A stretch of DNA of 64,000 nt, from assembly GCF_009026825.1 (NCBI RefSeq), contig NZ_CP045032.1, positions 1,116,001 through 1,180,000 on the forward strand, read 5' to 3'. The notes under the pieces were generated by a model. That model did no database searches and was not told where the DNA came from. It worked only from the letters and a program-made list of their open reading frames with translations. This document shows positions 45,363 through 55,121 of this stretch, one piece after another (position 1 is the stretch's first letter; the number at the start of each line of letters is the position of its first letter). The DNA comes from Corynebacterium urogenitale. GTDB lineage: Bacteria > Actinomycetota > Actinomycetes > Mycobacteriales > Mycobacteriaceae. A program made the translations under genes and the position numbers.

Positions 45363-46448
45363 GTGTTGGAACTGATGCAATCACGTGTGCAAAAGGAAAA
45401 GAATCCTCTGTCCAGAGCCCTCATGTGGCTCTATGCTGGGGTCCATAAATTGGACGCGAAAAACCCCTTGACCCGCTCGGAACGGATCCCCTCCATCGCA
45501 ACCCAGCGAGTCTTCGCGATCATCCTCTTGGTCTGCCAAACGGGAATCACTTTTACCGGTTCGCTGGTGCGTGTGACCGGCTCTGGATTGGGATGTGATA
45601 CCTGGCCACAGTGTCATCCCGGTTCCTTCGTCCCTAAAGCGGGAGCCGCACCGTGGATTCATCAGGCGATCGAGTTCGGAAATCGTCTGTTGACGTTCGT
45701 GCTTATTGCGGCGGCGCTGGTGGTGTTTGTGGCTTTGATTCGAGCCGGCCGCAGAACGCTGCTGTTACATATGGCCTTTTTGCAGGGAATCGGAATCATT
45801 GTCCAGGCGGTTATCGGCGGCATCACCGTACGGCTCGATCTGGCGTGGTGGATGGTTGCCGCTCACTTTCTGCCGTCCATGATTCTGGTGTTCTTCGCTG
45901 CCGTCCTCGTCGTACGCATCGGCGAACCGGATGATGGCCAGCGTGTGGAATTGATGCCCCGCGCTCTGATCTACCTCACCCACGGTTCCGCGTTCGCTCT
46001 GGCTGTGGTGCTCACTACCGGTACCTTGGTGACCTCCGCCGGCCCACATGCTGGTGATGAGGCGATCCTGCCCGAGCATCGACTCCAGATTGAGCTGCTC
46101 ACGATTGCCAATCTGCACGCTCACTCTATGTATCTCTACCTGGGCTTGACCATTGGTCTCCTGGCAGGTTTGTTCGCTCTCAACGTCGATCGCAAGCTCA
46201 AGGCCACCGCTGGCTGGTTGATCGTCGCGATTGTCTTCCAAGCTGTCATCGGCATCATTCAGTTCCGGCTGGGTGTACCGACATGGACGGTCCCCGTGCA
46301 CGTGATTGGTTCCGGTGTCACTGCTTTGGTCACGGGTCTACTGTGGGGGCAGCGTCAGCGTCTCATGGGTGGAAATGCTTCCCATACGGGCTCTGTGGAG
46401 GCCGACGCCCAACTGGTCAACAATGTCGACTATGCCCGAAATTCTTAA
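45363..46448 (+). CDS. ctaA: heme A synthase CtaA (COX15 family)
   Basis: Oxidises the C8 methyl of heme O to give heme A for the aa3 cytochrome oxidase. The 361-residue protein has eight membrane segments and the four heme-ligand histidines in HQAIEFGNRLL, MVAAHFLPSM, NLHAHSMYLYLG and VPVHVIGSGV, with the conserved Glu in the first motif. CDTWPQCHPGSF carries the extracytoplasmic Cys pair. The GTG at 45363 follows TAGGCT by six bases. It lies divergent in function but not strand from ctaB, which is found 234 bases further on the other strand. Confidence 0.94.
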   Translation: MLELMQSRVQKEKNPLSRALMWLYAGVHKLDAKNPLTRSERIPSIATQRVFAIILLVCQTGITFTGSLVRVTGSGLGCDTWPQCHPGSFVPKAGAAPWIHQAIEFGNRLLTFVLIAAALVVFVALIRAGRRTLLLHMAFLQGIGIIVQAVIGGITVRLDLAWWMVAAHFLPSMILVFFAAVLVVRIGEPDDGQRVELMPRALIYLTHGSAFALAVVLTTGTLVTSAGPHAGDEAILPEHRLQIELLTIANLHAHSMYLYLGLTIGLLAGLFALNVDRKLKATAGWLIVAIVFQAVIGIIQFRLGVPTWTVPVHVIGSGVTALVTGLLWGQRQRLMGGNASHTGSVEADAQLVNNVDYARNS

Positions 46449-46507
46449 GCGCTCCGCATAGCTCAGTACCCACATTCATCGCGGTGGAAAGCATTTACTT
46501 GAGCACG

Positions 46508-46543
46508 AACGCCCTCGCATCGGATCCACGGTGCGAGGGCGTT
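46508..46543. terminator. hairpin between convergent ctaA and ctaB
   Basis: AACGCCCTCGCA (46508-46519) pairs perfectly with TGCGAGGGCGTT (46532-46543) and is followed by GTTGTAT on the plus strand. It lies 60 bases past ctaA in the tail-to-tail gap (46449-46681), so it probably ends ctaA transcripts. Confidence 0.7.
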
Positions 46544-46681
46544 GTTGTATGTCAGCGAGGTAGGCATGTGCCACTAGCTGTAGCGAGGCAGTGGTTTGCA
46601 CAATCCGCGGGTGTGAATATCCGCGTTGAATTTTGGGATTTTGGGAGAGGTGTCGTGTCTATGCTCCTCCGAGCCATGTCC

Positions 46682-47662
46682 TTACAAGCCGAGCAAGCCG
46701 CCAATTGTTTGCCATCCCAATACTGCATCAACGGAGAGGGCAACAAAGAGAATTGACAGGTAGTTGTTGGAGAGGAAGAACAACTGCATTGGCTTGACAG
46801 GCGTGCCGTTTTTCACGCCTTGGTGGAGGCGGTGCGCCATGATGACAAACCACAGACCTGACACGAGTGCGATGGCCGCGTAGATCCAACCAGCTGCAGG
46901 AACGAGCAACAAGGAGGTGATGACGGTTGCCCAGGTGTACCAGAGAATCTGGCGGGTGACCTCCAGCGGGGGTTTGACGACGGGCATCATTGGCACCCCC
47001 GCGGCTTCGTAGTCCTCGCGGTAGCGCATGCCCAAAGCCCACGTGTGAGGTGGAGTCCAGAAGAAAATCACCATGAAGAGAATGACTGCTTGCGCCCAGG
47101 ACGTCCAACCAGCACTCAGTGCTCCACCGTTGTTATCGGTGATGACAGCCCAGCCGACGATCACCGGCATACACCCTGCGGCACCGCCCCAGATGACGTT
47201 CTGCCACGTGCGACGTTTGAGCCACTTGGTGTAGACGAAAATGTAGAACCAGATCGTCAGAAGTATGAAGAGGCTGGCGAGCAGTGAGTGAGCGAGTAGC
47301 CACAACCAGAGGAAACTGATGATCATCAGAACCCAGGCGAAGATTGTCGCGTTCTTCACGGAAACGCTGTCTTTCGCTAATGGTCGGCGCCGTGTGCGCC
47401 TCATCTTCTGGTCGATGTCGTAATCGGCGACCATATTGAAGGTATTTGCGGATGCGGCGCCCATCCAACCACCTATCAGGGTCAGGATGATGAGCCCGAA
47501 ATTAACTTCGCCACGCTCTGCCTGGAGCATTGCCGGGATCGTCGCGACCAGGAGCAACTCGATGACCCTGGGCTTAGTCAAGGCAATATATGCCTTGACG
47601 GTGTCAGCGAACTTATTCACCGGGCTTCTCGCCTCACTTTTCTTCAACACAAGCGTCTTCAT
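46682..47662 (-). CDS. ctaB: protoheme IX farnesyltransferase CtaB
   Basis: Adds farnesyl to heme B to give heme O, the substrate of CtaA. The 326-residue UbiA-type prenyltransferase has nine hydrophobic segments. The two Asp-rich motifs are [20 protein letters not shown] and [14 protein letters not shown], which bind the diphosphate through Mg. Length is normal. The ATG at 47662 faces tkt with 154 bases between. With ctaA this supplies heme A to the cytochrome aa3 oxidase. Confidence 0.95.
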   Translation of the reverse strand: MKTLVLKKSEARSPVNKFADTVKAYIALTKPRVIELLLVATIPAMLQAERGEVNFGLIILTLIGGWMGAASANTFNMVADYDIDQKMRRTRRRPLAKDSVSVKNATIFAWVLMIISFLWLWLLAHSLLASLFILLTIWFYIFVYTKWLKRRTWQNVIWGGAAGCMPVIVGWAVITDNNGGALSAGWTSWAQAVILFMVIFFWTPPHTWALGMRYREDYEAAGVPMMPVVKPPLEVTRQILWYTWATVITSLLLVPAAGWIYAAIALVSGLWFVIMAHRLHQGVKNGTPVKPMQLFFLSNNYLSILFVALSVDAVLGWQTIGGLLGL

Positions 47663-47816
47663 GAACGTCTCTACTAAGCTACCCGAGTGCGTGCAAGAGT
47701 CTAAAACACGACACCACCCCGCACGCTTGTCGGTGAGAAATATTAAAGTGGTATCTGTATCTCTGCGCTAACACAGTGACAGAACTTTTCAACCTGTCTG
47801 CAGAAAGGCAAATTCA

Positions 47817-49901
47817 GTGACTCTCTCCCCCGAGCTTGCAGCTCTGACCGTTCGTAACTACCCAGCGGATTGGTTGGATACGGACACCCGTGCCGTGGAC
47901 CTCACCCGCGTGCTGGCAGCCGACTCTGTGGAAAACTGCGGCTCCGGCCACCCAGGCACCGCCATGAGCTTGGCGCCACTTGCCTACACTCTTTACCAAA
48001 AGGTTCTGCGCCACGACCCGAAGGATCCTCACTGGGTGGGCCGTGACCGGTTTGTACTTTCCGCAGGACATTCCTCCCTCACTCAATACATCCAGTTGTA
48101 CCTTGGCGGCTTTGGCTTGGAGGTCGATGACCTGAAGGCTCTGCGTACCTGGGGCTCGAAGACTCCTGGTCACCCTGAGGTTCACCACACTGCTGGTGTG
48201 GAGATCACCACCGGCCCACTGGGGCAAGGCCTGGCATCCTCTGTGGGCATGGCCATGGCGGCACGCCGCGAGCGTGCGCTGTTCGATCCCAACGCCGCCG
48301 CGGGCGAGTCGCCCTTTGATCACTACATCTACGTGATCGCCTCCGACGGTGATATGCAGGAGGGCGTCACCAGCGAGGCCTGCTCCCTCGCCGGCACGCA
48401 GCAGCTCGGGAATCTCATCGTTTTCTGGGATGACAATGGTATCTCCATTGAGGACGATACCCAGATTGCTTTTACTGAAGACGTCGTCGCGCGTTACGAG
48501 TCCTACGGCTGGCAGACCCTCGAAGTCACCGGTGAAGATGTGGAAGGCATTCTGGACGCAGTCGAGAAGGCTAAGGCCGAGGTCAATCGACCCACCTTCA
48601 TCCGTGTGCGTTCCGTCATTGCCTACCCTGCTCCAAATGCGATGAACACCGGAGCCTCCCACGGTGCAGCTCTGGGTGCAGAGGAAATTACTGCGATTAA
48701 GCAGGAGCTGGACTTCCCGAACACCCCATTCCCAGTCGAAGACAACGTGGTTGCACACACACGACAGCTCGTTGAGCGCGGTGCCGAGGCTCACGCAGAA
48801 TGGAATAAGGCTTTTGATGCCTGGGCCGCCGCCAACCCAGAAAACAAGGCCCTGTTTGATCGTCTTTTTGCCCGCGAGTTGCCGGATGATTTCGCTGATG
48901 AGTTGCCAACTTGGGATGCCGGTGATTCTGTCGCAACCCGTAAGGCATCTGAGGCAACTTTGCAAGCTCTGGGGGAAAAATTGCCAGAGCTGTGGGGCGG
49001 TTCTGCTGACCTCGCTGGTTCCACCAACACCATCATCAAGGGATCCCCATCCTTCGGACCCGAGTCCATTACCACCAAGATGTTCTCCACGGAGCCGGGA
49101 GGTCGCAACCTGCACTTCGGCATCCGTGAGCACGGTATGGCGGCAATCCTCAATGGCATTGCGCTGCATGGACCTACTCGCCCATATGGTGCGACCTTCC
49201 TCCAGTTCGCGGATTACGCCCGTGGCGCTATCCGCCTTGGCGCTTTGATGAAGTCCGATGTCTACCACGTGTGGACCCACGATTCGATCGGCCTCGGTGA
49301 GGACGGCCCTACCCACCAGCCCGTCGAGCACCTCGCTGCTCTGCGCGCAATCCCGCACCTGTCCGTGATTCGCCCAGCAGACGCGAATGAGACTGCCGTG
49401 GCTTGGGCTGAAGCTCTGAAGGCTGATGAGTCCCCGAAGGCTCTCATCCTGACGCGCCAGAACGTTCCTGTCTTGGAGGGCACCAAGGACAAGGCGGTCG
49501 AGGGCGTTGCCCGCGGCGCATACATCCTCCGTGAGGCTTCTAACGAGCAGCCACAGGTAATTCTCTTGGCTTCTGGTTCCGAAGTGCAGCTGGCGGTTGA
49601 GGCCGCGGCGTCATTGGAAACCGAAGGCGTTCCAACCCGTGTCGTGTCCGTGCCATGCATGGAGTGGTTTGAGGAACAGGATGCCGTATACCAGGAATCT
49701 GTCCTCCCTTCGAATGTCACCGCTCGTGTGTCCGTCGAGGCAGCGATCGCGATGCCGTGGCACAAGTACACCGGTTTCAAGGGCCGCAACGTCTCCCTCG
49801 AGCACTACGGAGCCTCCGCCGACTTCAAGACTTTGTTCAGGGAGTTTGGAATCACCGCAGAAGCAGTCGTTGCCGCAGCTAAGGAATCCCTCAGCGCCTA
49901 A
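47817..49901 (+). CDS. tkt: transketolase
   Basis: Thiamine-diphosphate enzyme that moves two-carbon units in the pentose phosphate pathway. The 694-residue protein has ENCGSGHPGTAMSLAPLAY, the TPP/Mg motif SDGDMQEGVTSEA, the substrate loop FGIREHGMAAILNG, and HDSIGLGEDGPTHQPVEHL. Close to C. glutamicum Tkt throughout. The GTG at 47817 has an AAAGG site just upstream. It heads tkt-tal-zwf-opcA-pgl, though a terminator separates it from tal. Confidence 0.97.
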   Translation: MTLSPELAALTVRNYPADWLDTDTRAVDLTRVLAADSVENCGSGHPGTAMSLAPLAYTLYQKVLRHDPKDPHWVGRDRFVLSAGHSSLTQYIQLYLGGFGLEVDDLKALRTWGSKTPGHPEVHHTAGVEITTGPLGQGLASSVGMAMAARRERALFDPNAAAGESPFDHYIYVIASDGDMQEGVTSEACSLAGTQQLGNLIVFWDDNGISIEDDTQIAFTEDVVARYESYGWQTLEVTGEDVEGILDAVEKAKAEVNRPTFIRVRSVIAYPAPNAMNTGASHGAALGAEEITAIKQELDFPNTPFPVEDNVVAHTRQLVERGAEAHAEWNKAFDAWAAANPENKALFDRLFARELPDDFADELPTWDAGDSVATRKASEATLQALGEKLPELWGGSADLAGSTNTIIKGSPSFGPESITTKMFSTEPGGRNLHFGIREHGMAAILNGIALHGPTRPYGATFLQFADYARGAIRLGALMKSDVYHVWTHDSIGLGEDGPTHQPVEHLAALRAIPHLSVIRPADANETAVAWAEALKADESPKALILTRQNVPVLEGTKDKAVEGVARGAYILREASNEQPQVILLASGSEVQLAVEAAASLETEGVPTRVVSVPCMEWFEEQDAVYQESVLPSNVTARVSVEAAIAMPWHKYTGFKGRNVSLEHYGASADFKTLFREFGITAEAVVAAAKESLSA

Positions 49902-49911
49902 GTAATTTTCC

Positions 49912-49951
49912 CAAAAACTCTCTCTCCTTCACAGAGGCGGGAGAGTTTTTG
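49912..49951 (+). terminator. intrinsic terminator between tkt and tal
   Basis: CAAAAACTCTC (49912-49922) pairs with GAGAGTTTTTG (49941-49951), extended by two more pairs inward, with the T-run forming part of the 3' arm. It starts 11 bases after tkt and lies 45 bases before the tal start, so tal may need read-through or its own promoter. Confidence 0.8.
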
Positions 49952-49995
49952 CGTACCATCTGTGGAGAACACTCCGATGAAAGGTTTCAGACAAC

Positions 49996-51147
49996 ATGTC
50001 CACTCCCGTCTCCCCTAGCATTCCTGATCCTTCGACAGTTTCAGCGCCCTCGAGCGTGAAGGCACTGGCGGATGCTGGCACATCAGTGTGGTTGGACGAT
50101 CTTTCTCGAGACCGTATTGTTACCGGGAACCTCGCCTCAGTGATCGAGTCCAAGGGTGTCGTAGGCGTGACGACCAATCCAGCGATCTTCGCTAAGGCTA
50201 TGTCTCAGGGCACTGCCTATGACGAGCAGATTGCCTCCCTAGCTCAGCAGGGTGTACCTGCGGATTCTGCTGTTTTCGATATGGCGGCCGATGACGTGCG
50301 TGCCGCCTGCGATGTATTCCGCCCGATGCACGACGCCACTGATGGCGTAGACGGGTGCGTCTCCCTCGAGGTTGATCCGCGACTTGCTCAGGATGAAGGA
50401 GCAACGGTTGCTCAGGCAAAGATCCTTTCTGAAACCGTGGGGCGCCCCAACCTCATGATCAAGATTCCAGCCACAGAGGAGTGCCTGCCAGCCATTACTA
50501 CCGTCCTCGGCGAAGGTATCTCCGTCAACGTGACGCTCATTTTCTCCGAGGCTCGATACCGCCAAGTCATGCGCGCCTTTATCGACGGTATTGCGCTGGC
50601 TCGTGACAATGGTCACGACATTTCGCAGATTCATTCGGTTGCGAGCTTCTTCGTTTCCCGAGTAGATACGGAAATCGATCGGCGACTCGATGCCATTGGT
50701 ACACCGGAGGCTCAGCGGTTGAAGGGAAAGGCTGGTGTTGCCAATGCGCGCTCTGCCTACGCTGCTTTCCAGGAGATGCTGGTGAACAACCTCGAATGGA
50801 AGAAGCTCGAAGCAGCCGGCGGACGCATCCAACGCCCCCTCTGGGCGTCGACCTCCGTGAAGAATCCTGATTATCCGGACACTCTCTACGTCACCGAGCT
50901 CGCAGGCCCGCAGACTGTCAACACCATGCCAGAGGACACGTTGGACGCCACCGTTGACCACGGCGAGGTCACGGGCGATACGCTCAGCGGAACATATGAC
51001 TCCGCTCATGTCGTGTTCGAGGAGCTTACCGCTCTGGGCATTGATTGTGCCGATGTGTGGCAGGTGCTCGAAACGGAGGGCGTCCAGAAATTTGTCGATT
51101 CGTGGGGCGAACTGCTGGGCGCACTCAGTACTCAACTTGAGAAGTAA
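49996..51147 (+). CDS. tal: transaldolase
   Basis: Moves a dihydroxyacetone unit from sedoheptulose-7-phosphate. The 383-residue protein has SVWLDDLSRDRI, VVGVTTNPAIF, the Schiff-base lysine in NLMIKIPATEE, and NVTLIFSEARYRQVM. It is of the long actinobacterial/plant type. A Ser/Pro-rich N-terminal tail of about 20 residues precedes the domain. It lies 13 bases before zwf, so the two are co-transcribed. Confidence 0.96.
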   Translation: MSTPVSPSIPDPSTVSAPSSVKALADAGTSVWLDDLSRDRIVTGNLASVIESKGVVGVTTNPAIFAKAMSQGTAYDEQIASLAQQGVPADSAVFDMAADDVRAACDVFRPMHDATDGVDGCVSLEVDPRLAQDEGATVAQAKILSETVGRPNLMIKIPATEECLPAITTVLGEGISVNVTLIFSEARYRQVMRAFIDGIALARDNGHDISQIHSVASFFVSRVDTEIDRRLDAIGTPEAQRLKGKAGVANARSAYAAFQEMLVNNLEWKKLEAAGGRIQRPLWASTSVKNPDYPDTLYVTELAGPQTVNTMPEDTLDATVDHGEVTGDTLSGTYDSAHVVFEELTALGIDCADVWQVLETEGVQKFVDSWGELLGALSTQLEK

Positions 51148-51160
51148 TAAAGTAGGCGGC

Positions 51161-52708
51161 ATGTTCAACGATCACTCCTCGGAGCAGTGGCACAACCCGC
51201 TACGCGATGACTTTGATAAGCGACTTCCCCGTATCGCGGGTCCGTGTGGCCTCGTGATTTTCGGTGTTACTGGCGATCTGGCTCGCAAAAAGCTCCTGCC
51301 TGCCGTCTACGACCTCGCTAACCGTGGTCTATTGCCAGCGGGATTCAGCCTCGTCGGCTATGGCCGACGCGACTGGACGAAGGAAGAGTTCGAGGAACAG
51401 GTCAAAGCTGCCGTCCAGGAACGATCCCGCACCCCGTGGAGGCAGGAGATCTGGGATCGTTTGGCGGAGGGCATCAACTTCGTCAAGGGCGATTTCGTCA
51501 CGGACGAGGCCTTTGACAACCTGGCCGCGAAGACTCGTGAACTCGACGAACAACGTGGTACGGCGGGAAACTGGGCCTACTACCTCTCCGTTCCGCCAGA
51601 GCATTTCTCGAATGTATGTCACCAACTGGAACGCTCCGGGCTCGCACATGCCGAGGACAATGGTGGTTGGCGCCGTGTGGTGATTGAAAAGCCATTCGGT
51701 CATGATGAGGCTTCCGCCCGTCAATTAAATTCCATTGTCAATAGTGTCTTTCCGGAATCCAGTGTCTTCCGCATTGATCACTACCTCGGCAAGGAAACAG
51801 TGCAGAATATCCTCGCTCTGCGTTTTGCCAACCAACTCTTCGATCCCCTCTTTAACAGCCACTATGTGGACCACGTGCAGATCACAATGGCGGAAGATAT
51901 CGGACTCGGAGGTCGAGCTGGATATTACGACGGCATCGGCGCAGCCCGCGATGTGATGCAAAACCATCTGCTGCAGCTGATGGCTCTCATCGCCATGGAA
52001 GAACCGGTGGCCTTTAACCCCGCGGAATTGCAGAACGAGAAGCTCAAAGTTTTGCGCGCTACCCGCCCAGTGGGCCCCTTCGCGAAAACCACCGCCCGTG
52101 GTCAATACACCTCAGGCTGGCAGGGGTCTGAGGAGGTCGTAGGCCTTCGTCAGGAGGAGGGATTCGACCCCGAATCGACCACTGAGACTTACGCTGCTGC
52201 GACCTTCGAAATCTCCTCGCGGCGATGGGCAGGCGTGCCCTTTTACCTGCGTACCGGTAAGCGCTTGGGCCGACGCGTTACGGAGATTGCCCTGGTATTC
52301 AAAGAAGCACCGCACCTTCCCTTTGGTGTAGGACAGACCACTGCCCAGGGCAATAACATGCTCGTGATCCGGGTACAGCCGGACGAAGGCGTGCTGATGA
52401 GGTTTGGCTCCAAGGTGCCAGGTTCCGCGATGGAAGTTCGCGATGTCAACATGGACTTCTCCTACTCAGAGGCCTTCACTGAGGAATCCCCCGAGGCGTA
52501 TGAGCGCCTCATTCTCGATGCACTGCTCGATGAGGCCTCCCTCTTCCCTACTAATGAGGAGGTGGAATTATCGTGGCGCATTCTCGATCCAATTTTGAAC
52601 CATTGGGCACTGCATGGCCGTCCCGATGATTATGCCGCCGGCACGTGGGGGCCAGCCAGCGCAGATGAGATGCTCCGCCGCAATGATCGTTGCTGGCGCC
52701 GACCTTAA
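51161..52708 (+). CDS. zwf: glucose-6-phosphate dehydrogenase
   Basis: First, NADPH-forming step of the oxidative pentose phosphate pathway. The 515-residue protein has the NADP motif VIFGVTGDLARKKLLPA, the substrate/active-site motif RIDHYLGKETVQNIL, and DVMQNHLLQLMAL. The ATG at 51161 gives MFNDHSSEQWHNPL; it has a weak AGTAGG site. In corynebacteria Zwf works with OpcA, whose gene is next (42 bases on). Highly conserved and intact. Confidence 0.97.
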   Translation: MFNDHSSEQWHNPLRDDFDKRLPRIAGPCGLVIFGVTGDLARKKLLPAVYDLANRGLLPAGFSLVGYGRRDWTKEEFEEQVKAAVQERSRTPWRQEIWDRLAEGINFVKGDFVTDEAFDNLAAKTRELDEQRGTAGNWAYYLSVPPEHFSNVCHQLERSGLAHAEDNGGWRRVVIEKPFGHDEASARQLNSIVNSVFPESSVFRIDHYLGKETVQNILALRFANQLFDPLFNSHYVDHVQITMAEDIGLGGRAGYYDGIGAARDVMQNHLLQLMALIAMEEPVAFNPAELQNEKLKVLRATRPVGPFAKTTARGQYTSGWQGSEEVVGLRQEEGFDPESTTETYAAATFEISSRRWAGVPFYLRTGKRLGRRVTEIALVFKEAPHLPFGVGQTTAQGNNMLVIRVQPDEGVLMRFGSKVPGSAMEVRDVNMDFSYSEAFTEESPEAYERLILDALLDEASLFPTNEEVELSWRILDPILNHWALHGRPDDYAAGTWGPASADEMLRRNDRCWRRP

Positions 52709-52750
52709 GCCCTGTGAACGAACGCTACTTTGGATTGAGAAGAAGAACTC

Positions 52751-53815
52751 ATGATTATCGATCTTCCGAACACTAAGACGAATCAGATCTCCAAGCGTCT
52801 ACGTGCACTGAGGGAAGAACGTGGCGAGGTGGCCACGGGTCGCGTGCTGACGTTCATCGTTGTCGTTAATGATGATTCGGCGGACCTCGACGAGGTCATC
52901 CGCTCCACTCACGAAGCGTCGCGCGAACACCCAGCCCGAGTGATTGTCCTCGTGAGCCACTGCGATGAGGACAGCACTCGACTCGACGCAGAGATCCGCA
53001 TTGCTGGCGAAGCTGGAGCCTCCGAAATCATCGTCATGCATCTCTACGGGTGCCTGCCCGCCCACCGAGCCTCCGTAGTCACTCCTCTCCTGCTGCCTGA
53101 CACGCCTGTGGTTGCCTGGTGGCCGACGGACGCTCCGCGCAACCCCTCTGCCGATCCGATCGGTGCGCTAGCGACCCGGCGCATTACCGATTCTCTGTCC
53201 GACGCCGACACGGACGCACTCTACAGGCGCCGTATGACCTATGCTCCTGGCGATTCGGACCTGGTGTGGTCTCGCATCACACTCTGGCGTGGCTTACTAG
53301 CTTCCACCCTCGACCAGCCTCCACACGAGCAGATCCTTGCAGCAGAAGTGTACGGACCCGAGGAGGACCCGTCACTCGACATTGCAGCTGGTTGGTTGGC
53401 AGACCGTCTGGATGTCCCCGTGACGCGACATATCAGCGGCTCTGCGAAGATCCCCGAGGACGAGGATGGATTCCCCGTCATGCCAGTGCAGCGCGCCGTG
53501 CTAAAACGTGGCGTCGGAGATATTGAGGTCAAGGTTGTTAATGCTGCGACAGTGAGCGTCACCGTGGTGACAGAGGGGCAAGAGAAGACCTCTCGGGTGA
53601 CGTTGGCTCGGCGTGCCGTGGGCGACTGCCTCGCCGAGGAGTTGCGTCACCTTGATCCCGACCACGCATTCGGTCACGCCCTGCGCGGTCTCGTGCGCAT
53701 CAATCGTCCGGATCGCCGTGGGCGCTACCGTAAGAAAATGCGTGCCAACAATGCCCTCTTCGACGGCGATGCGGCTGAGGATCCACTCGCCTACGACCAG
53801 GTTTCCCGTCGCTAG
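52751..53815 (+). CDS. opcA: glucose-6-phosphate dehydrogenase assembly protein OpcA
   Basis: A 354-residue partner needed for full Zwf activity or assembly in actinobacteria and cyanobacteria. Visible family segments are GRVLTFIVVVND, EIIVMHLYGCLPAHRASVVTPLLLP-type, and VAWWPTDAPRNPSADPIGAL, followed by DSDLVWSRITLWR. It lies between zwf and pgl, as in C. glutamicum. The ATG at 52751 (MIIDLPNTKTNQIS) matches the family N-terminus and has a GAGAAGAAG stretch just upstream. Confidence 0.95.
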   Translation: MIIDLPNTKTNQISKRLRALREERGEVATGRVLTFIVVVNDDSADLDEVIRSTHEASREHPARVIVLVSHCDEDSTRLDAEIRIAGEAGASEIIVMHLYGCLPAHRASVVTPLLLPDTPVVAWWPTDAPRNPSADPIGALATRRITDSLSDADTDALYRRRMTYAPGDSDLVWSRITLWRGLLASTLDQPPHEQILAAEVYGPEEDPSLDIAAGWLADRLDVPVTRHISGSAKIPEDEDGFPVMPVQRAVLKRGVGDIEVKVVNAATVSVTVVTEGQEKTSRVTLARRAVGDCLAEELRHLDPDHAFGHALRGLVRINRPDRRGRYRKKMRANNALFDGDAAEDPLAYDQVSRR

Positions 53816-53847
53816 CAATCCTCCACTATCTCGCACTGAAAGGTTTG

Positions 53848-54645
53848 ATGGACTTTCCCATGAATCCCATTGATATCCGTGTATCTGCAGACCCCGTGGC
53901 GGTAGCCACTGCCGTTTCCCGGCAGTTTGTCACCACGGTGGCGGATTTGCAGCGTACGGGCGATACAGTCACCGATGATGGCGTGGTTCGTGTGGTGCTC
54001 ACCGGCGGCACTGTCGGCATCGAAACGCTCCGCCAGCTGTTGATTCTCGACCATGCAGCAAAGTCCACCGCCGAAGATTTTCCAATGCAATCGGTGGATT
54101 GGAGCCGGGTGGCAGTGTTCTTCGGCGACGAGCGTTTTCTCCCCGTCGGCGACCCAGAACGCAACGACACCCAAGCGTTCAAGGCACTTCTCAACCACGT
54201 GGACATTCCGAAGTCTAATATCTTCAGCATCGCGGCTCCCGATGAAGGTGAGGCCACCGATGGCGAACAACTCGATTCTGCTGCGCTGAGCTATGCCCGA
54301 GTGATCGCACGCGAAGCCCCAGACGGCTTCGATCTCCACCTCATGGGCATGGGTCCCGAGGGGCACGTCAATTCCTTATTCCCCGACACTGTTGAGCTGA
54401 CGGCGCCACAGGCCGACGTTCAGCCGGTGCGAGGATGTCCCAAGCCACCTTCTGAGCGTGTGACGCTGACTCTCAATGCTGTGAATTCTTCACGGCGTGT
54501 CTGGCTCGTGGTCGCCGGCGCGGAGAAGAAGCAGGCCGCTGAATATGCTGCCGCGCGCGATCTCTCCGGTCAGTGGCCAGCGGGAATGGTTCACGGTACC
54601 CAGGAGACTGTCCTGTGGGTTGATGAGGCTGCCAAGCCTTCATAG
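53848..54645 (+). CDS. pgl: 6-phosphogluconolactonase
   Basis: Second step of the oxidative pentose phosphate pathway: hydrolyses 6-phosphogluconolactone. The 265-residue NagB-like protein has VVLTGGTVGIETLRQL, AVFFGDERFLPVGDPERND and the active-site motif FDLHLMGMGPEGHVNSLFP (His as base), then RVTLTLNAV. The ATG at 53848 has an AAAGG site; a TTG one codon before it is also possible. Last gene of the pentose phosphate cluster; no sox-type gene follows. Confidence 0.94.
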   Translation: MDFPMNPIDIRVSADPVAVATAVSRQFVTTVADLQRTGDTVTDDGVVRVVLTGGTVGIETLRQLLILDHAAKSTAEDFPMQSVDWSRVAVFFGDERFLPVGDPERNDTQAFKALLNHVDIPKSNIFSIAAPDEGEATDGEQLDSAALSYARVIAREAPDGFDLHLMGMGPEGHVNSLFPDTVELTAPQADVQPVRGCPKPPSERVTLTLNAVNSSRRVWLVVAGAEKKQAAEYAAARDLSGQWPAGMVHGTQETVLWVDEAAKPS

Positions 54646-54679
54646 GAATCGACGCACTGCTCTCTTCCCGATAACAGAA

Positions 54680-54727
54680 GATCGCCTGCCTCCTCCGAGC
54701 TGCAAAGCATCGGGGAGACAGGCGATC
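54680..54727. terminator. bidirectional terminator between pgl and secG
   Basis: GATCGCCTGCCTCCTCCGA (54680-54698) pairs, with one mismatch and one bulge, with TCGGGGAGACAGGCGATC (54710-54727), in the 126-bp tail-to-tail gap. It is rich in G+C and suits both directions. Confidence 0.75.
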
Positions 54728-54771
54728 AAGTGTTGTTGGGGAAGCCTCTCAGCCGGTAAGGCGCACTAACT

Positions 54772-54996
54772 TTAGTACAAGAGATTCAGGGCAATCAGTG
54801 CGAATAGCCAAATCAGAGCCGTAACGACTGTCAGACGATCGAGGTTCTTCTCTGCCACAGTGGAACCGGAGAGGTTCGATTGCATACCACCGCCGAAGAG
54901 ACTGGAAAGACCGCCACCTTTGCCCTTGTGCAAAAGCACGGATAGGCCCATGAGCAGGCTGGCGAGAACCAAGATGATCTGCAGCGTAAGGATCAA
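54772..54996 (-). CDS. secG: SecG, preprotein translocase subunit
   Basis: A 74-residue two-helix membrane protein of the Sec translocon: MILTLQIILVLASLLMGLSV, a loop HKGKGGGLSSLFGGGMQ with the conserved Gly-rich motif, and a second helix LTVVTALIWLFALIALN. Its place next to ppc is conserved in corynebacteria. Starts at the ATG at 54996, 125 bases after the ppc stop. Confidence 0.95.
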   Translation of the reverse strand: MILTLQIILVLASLLMGLSVLLHKGKGGGLSSLFGGGMQSNLSGSTVAEKNLDRLTVVTALIWLFALIALNLLY

Positions 54997-55121
54997 TGTC
55001 CTACCTTTGTTCGAGTTGGAACTGGTGATGAATTATCAACAGTCCTAACCTACCCGTGGCGCTTGCAGGGTGCAATTGCGCCACGCCCGAACCTCGAGCC
55101 CGCCGGATTCCCTCATGCAGA

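Noticed and set aside
46283..46756. Open frame spanning the ctaA end and the ctaA-ctaB gap
   Set aside because: Overlaps ctaA and the terminator hairpin; no conserved features.
47814..49358. Open frame of about 514 codons antisense to tkt
   Set aside because: Same cause as for acn: biased codons of a highly expressed gene. No start signal or domain.
50239..51168. Open frame of about 309 codons antisense to tal and its borders
   Set aside because: Shadow of tal with no recognisable family segments.
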